64,000 nt of DNA from the NCBI RefSeq assembly GCF_029227915.1, contig NC_079878.1, positions 30,655,501 to 30,719,500 of the forward strand. Direction: 5' to 3'. Below the pieces are notes generated by a model that was not told the origin of the DNA, made no database searches, and was given only the letters and a program-made list of their open reading frames with translations. This stretch comes from Hydractinia symbiolongicarpus. Its lineage: Eukaryota > Cnidaria > Hydrozoa > Anthoathecata > Hydractiniidae. A program made the translations under genes and the position numbers. Below, piece by piece: positions 1 through 10,048 of the stretch (position 1 is its first letter; the number at the start of each line of letters is the position of its first letter).

Positions 1-278
1 CGTCTCATCAAAAATGAAAACATTTTTGAAAACTAAAAGTCTCGTGCGTTTTAGTGGTGAAAAGATAATTTAAAAAATCGTTCTGGAAATGAGTTTACTC
101 ACAGGGTACTTTCTTTGTATATACTCGACTATACGGGCCAAGCACGGCATTTACGGGAAATTGCGGGTTTTCGTTTGCCGGCGATTAAACTTCTTTCATT
201 AAGCGTCTCATCAAAAATGAAAACATTCCTGAAAACTACAAGTCTCATGCGTTTTAGTGGTGAAAAAATAATTTAAAA

Positions 279-481
279 AATCGTTCGGGAAATGTGTTTA
301 CTCCCTGGGTATTTCCTTTGTATACTTTTGACTATACGGGCCGAGTCCGGGATTTACGGGAAATCGCGGGTTTTCGTTTGCCGGCGATTAAACTTCTTTT
401 ATTCCGGGTCTCATCAAAAATGAAAACATTTTTGAAAACTACAAGTCTCATGCGTTTTAGTGGTGAAAAGATAATATAAAA
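279..481 (+). repeat. Representative unit with TATA-like variant
   Basis: A 203-bp unit whose tail reads GATAATATAAAAAATCG instead of GATAATTTAAAAAATCG, creating TATAAA at 475-480. The following unit begins CTGGAAAGGAG and carries TATATACTCG and ACGAGCC, a linkage seen at most TATA-bearing junctions in the window. Confidence 0.9.
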
Positions 482-1096
482 AATCGTTCTGGAAAGGAGT
501 TTACTCACAGGGTACTTTCTTTGTATATACTCGACTATACGAGCCAAGCACGGGATTTACGGGACATTGCGGGTTTTCGTTTGCCGGCGATTAAACATCT
601 TTTATTCAGCGTCTCATCAAAAATGAAAACATTTTTGAAAACTACAAGTCTCATGCGTTTTAGTGGTGAAAAAATAATTTAAAAAATCGTTCGGGAAATG
701 TGTTTACTCCCTGGGTATTTCCTTTGTATACTTTTGACTATACGGGCCGAGTCCGGGATTTACGGGAAATCGCGGGTTTTCGTTTGCCGGCGATTAAACT
801 TCTTTTATTCCGGGTCTCATCAAAAATGAAAACATTTTTGAAAACTACAAGTCTCATGCGTTTTAGTGGTGAAAAGATAATATAAAAAATCGTTCTGGAA
901 AGGAGTTTACTCACAGGGTACTTTCTTTGTATATACTCGACTATACGAGCCAAGCACGGGATTTACGGGACATTGCGGGTTTTCGTTTGCCGGCGATTAA
1001 ACATCTTTTATTCAGCGTCTCATCAAAAATGAAAACATTTTTGAAAACTACAAGTCTCATGCGTTTTAGTGGTGAAAAGATAATTTAAAAAATCGT
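285..1096 (+). repeat. 406-bp dimer duplicated in tandem
   Basis: A two-unit block (AAATGTG unit with TATTTCC and TTCCGGGTCTC, then the GGAAAGGAG unit) is followed directly by a second copy shifted 406 bp. Private markers such as TATTTCCTTTG and ATTCCGGGTC repeat at this spacing. I saw no differences between the copies. The copy following 1096 switches to a different unit type. Confidence 0.85.
475..480 (+). promoter_or_regulatory. TATA-like sequence in variant units (tentative)
   Basis: A T-to-A change in AATTTAAAAAATCG makes TATAAAAAAT. The same change appears at about 881, 1287, 20279, 26357, 33654, 34871, 37957, 44858, 47091, 48111, 49529 and 52287, among others. There is no gene downstream and no evidence of transcription; it is listed because satellites are often transcribed and this is the best promoter-like string here. 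Confidence 0.2.
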
Positions 1097-1834
1097 TCTG
1101 AAAATGAGTTTACTCACAGGGTACTTTCTTTGTATGTACTCAACTATACGGGCCAAGCACGGGATTTACGGAAAATCGCGGGTTTTTGTTTGCCGGCGAT
1201 TAAACTTCTTATATTCAGCGTCTCATCAAAAATGAAAACATTTTTGAAAACTACAAGTCTCATGCGTTTTAGTGGTGAAAAGATAATATAAAAAATCGTT
1301 CTGGAAAGGAGTTTACTCACAGGGTACTTTCTTTGTATATACTCGACTATACGAGCCAAGCACGGGATTTACGGGAAATTGCGGGTTTTCGTTTGCCGGC
1401 GATTAAACATCTTTTATTCAGCGTCTCATCAAAAATGAAAACATTTTTGAAAACTACAAGTCTCATGCGTTTTAGTGGTAAAAAGATAATTTAAAAAATC
1501 GTTCTGAAAATGAGTTTACTCACAGGGTACTTTCTTTGTATGTACTCGACTATACGGGCCAAGCACGGGATTTACGGGAAATCGCGGGTTTTTGTTTGCC
1601 GGCGATTAAACTTCTTATATTCAGCGTCTCATCAAAAATGAAAACATTTTTGAAAACTACAAGTCTCATGCGTTTTAGTGGTGAAAAAATAATTTAAAAA
1701 ATCGTTCGGGAAATGAGTTTACTCACAGGGTACTTTCTTTGTATACATTCGACTATACGGGCCAAGCCCGGGATTTACGGGTAATCGCGGGTTTTCGTTT
1801 GCCGGCGATTAAACTTTTTTCATTAAGCGTCTCA

Positions 1835-1905
1835 TCAAAAATGAAAACATTCCTGAAAACTACAAAATCAAAATCAAAAATGAAAACATTTTTGAAAACT
1901 ACAAG
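1835..1905 (+). repeat. 39-bp internal duplication, long unit 1
   Basis: TCAAAAATG starts at 1835 and 1874. The first copy has CATTCCTG, which breaks the dyad; the second has CATTTTTG, which restores it. Flank AAACTTTTTTCATTAAGCG. It makes a 242-bp unit and adds 13 codons to an otherwise unremarkable open frame. Confidence 0.95.
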
Positions 1906-2557
1906 TCTCATGCGTTTTAGTGGTGAAAAAATAATTTAAAAAATCGTTCGAGAAATGAGTTTACTCCCTGCGTATTTTCTTTGTATACTTTTGACTATAC
2001 GGGCCGAGTCCGGGATTTACGGGAAATCGCGGGTTTTCGTTTGCCGGCGATTAAACATCTTTAATTCAGCGTCTCATCAAAAATGAAAGCATTTTTGAAA
2101 ACTACAAGTCTCATGCGTTTTAGTGGTGTAAAGATAATTTAAAAAATCGTTCTGGAAATGAGTTTACTCACAGGGTACTTTCTTTGTATGTACTCGACTA
2201 TACGGGCCAAGCACGGGATTTACGGGAAATCGCGGGTTTTTGTTTGCCGGCGATTAAATTTCTTATATTCAGCGTCTCATCAAAAATGAAAACATTTTTA
2301 AAAACTACAAGTCTCATGCGTTTTAGTGGTGAAAAAATAATTTAAAAAATCGTTCGGGAAATGAGTTTACTCACAGGGTACTTTCTTTGTATACATTCGA
2401 CTATACGGGCCAAGCCCGGGATTTACGGGAAATCGCGGGTTTTCGTTTGCCGGCGATTAAACTTCTTTCATTAAGCGTCTCATCAAAAATGAAAACATTT
2501 CTGAAAACTACAAGTCTCATGCGCTTTAGTGGTGAAAAAATAATTTAAAAAATCGTT

Positions 2558-3775
2558 CGGGACATAAGTTTACTCCCTGGGTACTTTTTTTGTATACTTT
2601 TGACTATACGAGCCGAGTCCGGGAGTTACGGGAAATCGCGGGTTTTCGTTTGCCGGCGATTAAACATCTTTTATTCAGCGTCTCATCAAAAATGAAAACA
2701 TTTTTGAAAACTACAAGTCTCATGCGTTTTAGTGGTGAAAAGATAATTTAAAAAATCGTTCTGGAAATGAGTTTACTCCCTGCGTATTTTCTTTGTATAC
2801 TTTTGACTATACGGGCCGAGTCCGGGATTAACGGGAAATCGCGGGTTTTCGTTTGCCGGCGATTGAACTTCTTTTATTCCGCGTCTCATCAAAAATGAAA
2901 ACATTTTTGAAAACTACAAGTCTCGTGCGTTTTATTGGTGAAAAGATAATTTAAAAAATCGTTCTGGAAATGAGTTTACTCACAGGGTACTTTCTTTGTA
3001 TATACTCGACTATACGGGCCAAGCACGGCATTTACGGGAAATCGCGGGTTTTCGTTTGCCGAAGATTAAACTTCTTTCATTAAGCGTCTCATCAAAAATG
3101 AAAACATTCCTGAAAACTACAAGTCTCATGCGTTTTAGTGGTGAAAAAATAATTTAAAAAATCGTTCGGGACATAAGTTTACTCCCTGGGTACTTTCTTT
3201 GTATACTTTTGACTATACGAGCCGAGTCGGGGAGTTACGGGAAATCGCGGGTTTTCGTTTGCCGGCGATTAAACATCTTTTATTCAGCGTCTCATCAAAA
3301 ATGAACACATTTTTGAAAACTACAAGTCTCATGCGTTTTAGTGGTGAAAAGATAATTTAAAAAATCGTTCTGGAAATGAGTTTACTCCCTGCGTATTTTC
3401 TTTGTATACTTTTGACTATACGGGACGAGTCCGGGATTAACGGGAAATCGCGGGTTTTCGTTTGCCGGCGATTGAACATCTTTTATTCCGCGTCTCATCA
3501 AAAATGAAAACATTTTTGAAAACTACAAGTCTCGTGCGTTTTATTGGTGAAAAGATAATTTAAAAAATCGTTCTGGAAATGAGTTTACTCACAGGGTACT
3601 TTCTTTGTATATACTCGACTATACGGGCCAAGCACGGCATTTACGGGAAATCGCGGGTTTTCGTTTGCCGACGATTAAACTTCTTTCATTAAGCGTCTCA
3701 TCAAAAATGAAAACATTCCTGAAAACTACAAGTCTCATGCGTTTTAGTGGTGAAAAAATAATTTAAAAAATCGTT
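2558..3775 (+). repeat. 609-bp trimer duplicated in tandem
   Basis: CGGGACATAAGTTTAC occurs at 2558 and 3167, exactly 609 bp apart. The next two units also match: GGGATTAACGGG with GATTGAAC, then GCACGGCATTTACGGG with TTTTATTGGTG before it. Small differences exist, for example GCCGAAGATT versus GCCGACGATT, so the copies have begun to diverge. Confidence 0.85.
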
Positions 3776-3971
3776 CGGGAAATGTGTTTACTCCCTGGGT
3801 ATTTTCTTTGTATACTTTTGACTATACGGGCCGATTCCGGGATTTACGGGAAGTTGCGGGTTTTCGTTTGCCGGCGATTAAACTTCTTATATTCAGCGTC
3901 TCATCAAAAATAAAAACAATTTTGAAAACTACAAGCCTCATGCGTTTTAGTGGTGAAAAAATAATTTAAAA
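3769..3971 (+). repeat. Representative unit, 'AAATGTG/AGTTGCGGG' type
   Basis: A 203-bp unit with AAATGTGTTTACTCCCTGGG, GGAAGTTGCGGG, TTCTTATATTCAGCG and AAAAATAAAAACATTTTTG. This type dominates many tetramers between about 3.8 and 31 kb, and reappears with GACGATACGGGTCGAG at 43.9 and 46.1 kb. The G-to-A change in ATGAAAAC to ATAAAAAC mismatches one position of the dyad's left arm. Confidence 0.93.
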
Positions 3972-5400
3972 AATCGTTCGGGAAATGAGTTTACTCACAG
4001 GGTACTTTCTTTGCATACATTCGACTATACGGGCCAAGCCCGGGATTTACGGGAAATCGCGGGTTTTCGTTTGCCGGCGATTAAACTTCTTTCATTAAGC
4101 GTCTCATCAAAAATGAAAACATTCCTGAAAACTACAAGTCTCATGCGTTCTAGTGGTGAAAAAATAACTTAAAAAATCGTTCGGAAATGAGTTTACTCCC
4201 TGGGTACTTTCTTTGTATACTTTTGACTATACGGGCCGAGTCCGGGATTTCAGGAAATCGCGGGTTTTCGTTTGCCGGCGATTAAACATCTTTTATTCAG
4301 CGTCTCATCAAAAATGAAAACATTTTTGAAATATACAAGTCTGATACGTTTTAGTGGTGAAAAGATAATTTAAAAAATCGTCCTGGAAATGAGTTTACTC
4401 CCTGCGTATTTTCTTCGTATACTTTTGACTATACGGGCCGAGTCCGGGATTAACGGGAAATCGCGGGTTTTCGTTTGCCGGCGATTAACTTCTTTTATTC
4501 CGCGTCTCATCAAAAATGAAAACATTCCTAAAAACTACAAGTCTCATGCGTTTTAGTGGTGAAAAAATAATTTAAAAAATCGTTCGGGAAATGTGTTTAC
4601 TCCCTGGGTATTTTCTTTGTATACTTTTGACTATACGGGCCGAGTCCGGGATTTACAGGAAGTTGCGGGTTTTCGTTTGCCGGCGATTAAACTTCTTATA
4701 TTCAGCGTCTCATCAAAAATAAAAACATTTTTGAAAACTACAAGTCTCATGCGTTTTAGTGGTGAAAAAATAATTTAAAAAATCGTTCGGGAAATGAGTT
4801 TACTCACAGGGTACTTTCTTTGTATACATTCGACTATACGGGCCAAGCCCGGGATTTACGGGAAATCGCGGGTTTTCCTTTCCCGGCGATTAAACTTCTT
4901 TCATTAAGCGTCTAATCAAAAATGAAAACATTCCTGAAAACTACAAGTCTCATGCGTTTTAGTGGTGAAAAAATAATTTAAAAAATCGTTCGGAAATGAG
5001 TTTACTCCCTGGGTACTTTCTTTGTATACTTTTGACTATACGGGCCGAGTCCGGGATTTACGGGAAATCGCGGGTTTTCGCTTGCCGGCGATTAAACATC
5101 CTTTATTCAGCGTCTCATCAAAAATGAAAACATTTTTGAAAACTACAAGTCTCATGCGTTTTAGTGGTGAAAAAATAATTTAAAAAATCGTTCGGGAAAT
5201 GTGTTTACTCCCTGGGTATTTTCTTCGTATACTTTTGACTATACGGGCCGAGTCCGGGATTAACGGGAAATCGCGGGTTTTCGTTTGCCGGCGATTAACT
5301 TCTTTTATTCTGCGTCTCATCAAAAATGAAAATATTCCTGAAAACTACAAGTCTCATACGTTTTAGTGCTGAAAAGATAATTTAAAAAATCGTTCTGGAA
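3784..5400 (+). repeat. 809-bp tetramer, two copies
   Basis: The order AAATGTG unit, CATTCG unit, CGGAAATGAG unit and GATTAAC unit repeats at an offset of 809 bp. Two one-base-deleted units and one further short unit account for the length below 812. In the second copy the fourth unit has AAATGTG with TTCTTCGTATAC, a chimera of two types. No gene content. Confidence 0.75.
4376..4577 (+). repeat. Representative 202-bp unit with one-base deletion (GATTAAC)
   Basis: This unit measures 202 bp because GATTAAACTTC has become GATTAACTTC. It also has TCCCTGCGTATTTTC and GGGATTAACGGG. By eye the GATTAAC allele first appears near 4.48 kb and last near 31.33 kb; I did not find it in the flanking parts of the window. 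It explains why tetramers in this interval are 809-811 bp rather than 812. Confidence 0.9.
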
Positions 5401-6010
5401 ATGAGTTTACTCCCTGCGTATTTTCTTCGTATACTTTTGACTATACGGGCCGAGTCCGGGATTAACGGGAAATCGCGGGTTTTCGTTTGCCGGCGATTAA
5501 CTTCTTTTATTCCGCGTCTCATCAAAAATGAAAATATTCCTTAAAACTACAAGTCTCATGCGTTTTAGTGGTGAAAAAATAATTTAAAAAATCGTTCGGG
5601 AAATGTGTTTACTCCCTGGGTATTTTCTTTGTTAAATTTTGACTATACGGGCCGAGTCCGGGATTTACGGGACGTTGCGGGTTTTCGTTTGCCGGCGATT
5701 AAACTTCTTATATTCAGCGTCTCATCAAAAATGAAAACATTTTTAAAAACTACAAGTCTCATGCGTTTTAGTGGTGAAAAAATAATTTAAAAAATCGTTC
5801 GGGAAATGAGTTTACTCACAGGGTACTTTCTTTGTATACTTTTGACTATACGGGCCGAGTCCGGGATTTACGGGAAATCGCGGGTTTTCATTTGCCGGCG
5901 ATTAAACATCTTTTATTCAGAGTCTCATCAAAAATGAAAACATTTTTGAAATCTACAAGTCTCATGCGTTTTAGTGGTGAAAAAATAATTTAAAAAATCG
6001 TTCGGGAAAT
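5401..6010 (+). repeat. Three mixed units between HOR blocks
   Basis: Contains a GATTAAC unit, an AAATGTG unit with the unusual GTTAAATTTTG in place of GTATACTTTTG and GACGTTGCGGG, and a hybrid unit that starts TCACAGGG but continues with the TATACTTTTG, CCGAGTCC markers. The hybrid suggests a crossover or conversion within a unit. No gene content. Confidence 0.75.
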
Positions 6011-7224
6011 GTGTTTACTCCCTGGGTATTTTCTTTGTATACTTTTGACTATACGGGCCGAGTCCGGGATTTACGGGAAGTTGCGGGTTTTCGTTTGCCG
6101 GCGATTAAACTTCTTATATTCAGCGTCGCATCAAAAATAACAACATTTTTGAAAACTACAAGTCTCATGCGTTTTAGTGGTGAAAAAATAATTTAAAAAA
6201 TCGTTCGGGAAATGAGTTTACTCACAGGGTACTTTCTTTGTATACATTCGACTATACGGGCCAAGCCCGGGATTTACGGGAAATCGCGGGTTTTCCTTTC
6301 CCGGCGATTAAACTTCTTTCATTAAGCGTCTCATCAAAAATGAAAACATTCCTGAAAACTACAAGTCTCATGCGTTTTAGTGGTGAAAAATAATTTAAAA
6401 AATCGTTCGGAAATGAGTTTACTCCCTGAGTACTTTCTTTGTATACTTTTGACTATACGGGCCGAGTCCGGGATTTACGGGAAATCGCGGGTTTTCGCTT
6501 GCCGGCGATTAAACATCCTTTATTCAGCGTCTCATCAAAAATGAAAACATTTTTGAAAACTACAAGTCTCATGCGTTTTAGTGGTGAAAAAATAATTTAA
6601 AAAATCGTTCGGGAAATGTGTTTACTCCCTGGGTATTTTCTTTGTATACTTTTGACTATACTGGCCGAGTCCGGGATTTACGGGAAGTTGCGGGTTTTCG
6701 TTTGCCGGCGATTAAACTTCTTATATTCAGCGTCTCATCAAAAATAAAAACATTTTTGAAAACTACAAGTCTCATGCGTTTTAGTGGTGAAAAAATAAAT
6801 TAAAAAATCGTTCGGGAAATGAGTTTACTCACAGGGTACTTTCTTTGTAAACATTCGACTATACGGGCCAAGCCCGGGATTTACGGGAAATCGCGGGTTT
6901 TCCTTTCCCGGCGATTAAACTTCTTTCATTAAGCGTCTCATCAAAAATGAAAACATTCCTGAAAACTACAAGTCTCATGCGTTTTAGTGGTGAAAAAATA
7001 ATTTAAAAAATCGTTCGGAAATGAGTTTACTTCCTGGGTACTTTCTTTGTATACTTTTGACTATACGGGCCGAGTCCGGGATTTACGGGAAATCGCGGGT
7101 TTTCGCTTGCCGGCGATTAAACATCCTTTATTCAGCGTCTCATCAAAAATGAAAACATTTTTGAAAACTACAAGTCTCATGCGTTTTAGTGGTAAAAAGA
7201 TAATTTAAAAAATCGTTCTGGAAA
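6011..7224 (+). repeat. 607-bp trimer, two copies
   Basis: The AAATGTG/AGTTGCGGG, CATTCG/TTTTCCTTTCCCGG and CGGAAATGAG/TTTTCGCTTGCCGG units appear in order from 6011 and again from 6618, offset 607 bp. TTTTCCTTTCCCGG and TTTTCGCTTGCC are uncommon alleles shared by both copies. Copy-specific changes include CAGCGTCGCATC in the first and GTAAACATTCG in the second. Confidence 0.85.
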
Positions 7225-7620
7225 TGAGTTTACTCCCAACGTATTTTCTTTGTATACTTTTGACTATACGGGCCGAGTCCGGGATTAACGGGAAATCGCG
7301 GGTTTTCGTTTGCCGGCGATTAACTTCTTTTATTCCGCGTCTCATCAAAAATGAAAACATTTTTGAAAACTACAAGTCTCATGCGTTTTAGTGGTGAAAA
7401 GATAATTTAAAAAATCGTTCGGGAAATGTGTTTACTCCCTGGGTATTTTCTTTGTATACTTTTGACTATACGGGCCGAGTCCAGGATTTACGGGAATTCG
7501 CGGGTTTTCGTTGGCCGGCGATTATACTTCTTTTATTCAGAGTCTCATCAAAAATGAAAACATTTTTGAAAACTACAAGTCTCATGCGTTTTAGTGGTGA
7601 AAAGATAATTTAAAAAATCG
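7225..7620 (+). repeat. Two units leading into the hexamer block
   Basis: A GATTAAC unit and an AAATGTG/CCAGGATTTACGGGAATTC unit. The second carries GTTGGCCGGCGATTATAC, changes absent from its later copies. No gene content. This GAATTCG type becomes frequent from here to about 32 kb. Confidence 0.8.
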
Positions 7621-10048
7621 TTCTGGAAATGAGTTTACTCGCAGGGTACTTTCTTTGTATACTTTTGACTATACGGGCCGAGTCCGGGATTTACGGGAAA
7701 TCGCGGGTTTTCGTTTGCCGGCGATTAACTTCTTTTATTCCGCGTCTCATCAAAAATGAAAACATTCCTGAAAACTACAAGTCTCATGCGTTTTAGTGGT
7801 GAAAAAATAATTTAAAAAATCGTTCGGGAAATGTGTTTACTCCCTGGGTATTTTCTTTGTATACTTTTGACTATACGGGCCGAGTCTGGGATTTACGGGA
7901 AGTTGCGGGTTTTCGTTTGCCGGCGATTAAACATCTTTTATTCACCGTCCCATCAAAAATGAAAACATTTTTGAAAACTACAAGTCTCATGCGTTCTAGT
8001 GGTGAAAAGATAATTTAAAAAATCGTTCTGGAAATGAGTTTACTCCCTGCGTATTTTCTTTGTATACTTTTGACTATACGGGCCGAGTCCGGGATTAACG
8101 GGAAATCGCGGGTTTTCGTTTGCCGGCGATTAACTTCTTTTATTCCGCGTCTCATCAAAAATGAAAACATTTTTGAAAACTACAAGTCTCATGCGTTTTA
8201 GTGGTGAAAAGATAATTTAAAAAATCGTTCGGGAAATGTGTTTACTCCCTGGGTATTTTCTTTGTATACTTTTGACTATACGGGCCGAGTCCAGGATTTA
8301 CGGGAATTCGCGGGTTTTCGTTTGCCGGCGATTAAACTTCTTTTATTCAGAGTCTCATCAAAAATGAAAACATTTTTGAAAACTACAAGTCTCATGCGTT
8401 TTAGTGGTGAAAAGATAATTTAAAAAATCGTTCTGGAAATGAGTTTACTCGCAGGGTACTTTCTTTGTATACTTTTGACTATACGAGCCGAGTCCGGGAT
8501 TTACGGGAAATCGCGGGTTTTCGTTTGCCGGCGATTAACTTCTTTTATTCCGCGTCTCATCAAAAATGAAAACATTCCTGAAAACTACAAGTCTCATGCG
8601 TTTTAGTGGTGAAAAAATAATTTAAAAAATCGTTCGGGAAATGTGTTTACTCCCTGGGTATTTTCTTTGTATACTTTTGACTATACGGGCCGAGTCCGGG
8701 ATTTACGGGAAGTTGCGGGTTTTCGTTTGCCGGCGATTAAACTTCTTTCATTAAGCGTCTCATCAAAAATGAAAACATTCCTGAAACTACAAGTCTCATG
8801 CGTTCTAGTGGTGAACAAATAATTTAAGAAATCGTTCTGGAAATGAGTTTACTCGCAGGGTACTTTCTTTGTATACTTTTGACTATACGGGCCGAGTCCG
8901 GGATTTACGGGAAATCGCGGGTTTTCGTTTGCCGGCGATTAACTTCTTTTATTCCGCGTCTCATCAAAAATGAAAACATTCCTGAAAACTACAAGTCTCA
9001 TGCGTTTTAGTGGTGAAAAAATAATTTAAAAAATCGTTCGGGAAATGTGTTTACTCCCTGGGTATTTTCTTTGTATACTTTTGACTATACGGGCCGAGTC
9101 TGGGATTTACGGGAAGTTGCGGGTTTTCGTTTGCCGGCGATTAAACATCTTTTATTCACCGTCCCATCAAAAATGAAAACATTTTTGAAAACTACAAGTC
9201 TCATGCGTTCTAGTGGTGAAAAGATAATTTAAAAAATCGTTCTGGAAATGAGTTTACTCCCTGCGTATTTTCTTTGTATACTTTTGACTATACGGGCCGA
9301 GTCCGGGATTAACGGGAAATCGCGGGTTTTCGTTTGCCGGCGATTAACTTCTTTTATTCCGCGTCTCATCAAAAATGAAAACATTTTTGAAAACTACAAG
9401 TCTCATGCGTTTTAGTGGTGAAAAGATAATTTAAAAAATCGTTCGGGAAATGTGTTTACTCCCTGGGTATTTTCTTTGTATACTTTTGACTATACGGGCC
9501 GAGTCCAGGATTTACGGGAATTCGCGGGTTTTCGTTTGCCGGCGATTAAACTTCTTTTATTCAGAGTCTCATCAAAAATGAAAACATTTTTGAAAACTAC
9601 AAGTCTCATGCGTTTTAGTGGTGAAAAGATAATTTAAAAAATCGTTCTGGAAATGAGTTTACTCGCAGGGTACTTTCTTTGTATACTTTTGACTATACGA
9701 GCCGAGTCCGGGATTTACGGGAAATCGCGGGTTTTCGTTTGCCGGCGATTAACTTCTTTTATTCCGCGTCTCATCAAAAATGAAAACATTCCTGAAAACT
9801 ACAAGTCTCATGCGTTTTAGTGGTGAAAAAATAATTTAAAAAATCGTTCGGGAAATGTGTTTACTCCCTGGGTATTTTCTTTGTATACTTTTGACTATAC
9901 GGGCCGAGTCCGGGATTTACGGGAAGTTGCGGGTTTTCGTTTGCCGGCGATTAAACTTCTTTCATTAAGCGTCTCATCAAAAATGAAAACATTCCTGAAA
10001 CTACAAGTCTCATGCGTTCTAGTGGTGAACAAATAATTTAAGAAATCG
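7621..10048 (+). repeat. 1,214-bp hexamer, two tandem copies
   Basis: The copies run from 7621 to 8834 and from 8835 to 10048. Private changes recur 1,214 bp apart: TTCACCGTCCCATC, GAGTCTGGGATTTACGG, ACGAGCCGAGTCC in the GCAGGGTAC unit, and the sixth unit with CCTGAAACTAC (one A lost), CGTTCTAGTGGTGAACAAAT and TTTAAGAAATCG. Several independent rare alleles in the same order show a single segmental duplication rather than chance similarity. I saw almost no differences between copies. Confidence 0.9.

Larger units (their letters stand above)
1..3775 (+). repeat. Left block: mixed units with dimer and trimer duplications
   Basis: About 18 units of mixed type. No gene or unique DNA. It contains an adjacent 406-bp dimer pair, one long 242-bp unit near 1.84 kb, and an adjacent 609-bp trimer pair. 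Unit types here resemble those at 49-62 kb more than those of the intervening 4-31 kb, since TATGTACTCG and long units are present and the GATTAAC allele is absent. Confidence 0.9.

Noticed and set aside
294-479. Plus-strand open frames of 61-81 codons, repeated dozens of times (for example here, 3784-3969 and 56003-56224)
   Set aside because: They are the same stretch of the 203-bp unit read once per copy and stop at the unit's TAATTTAA or TATAA tail. Since 203 is not a multiple of three, frames cannot run through. Changes among copies fall freely at all codon positions and I see no ribosome-binding, splice or domain signal.
332-547. Minus-strand open frames of 65-71 codons
   Set aside because: They overlap the plus-strand frames on the same repeat, and arise where the ATAATATAAA variant or similar removes a stop. 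No recognisable domain; explained by repetition.
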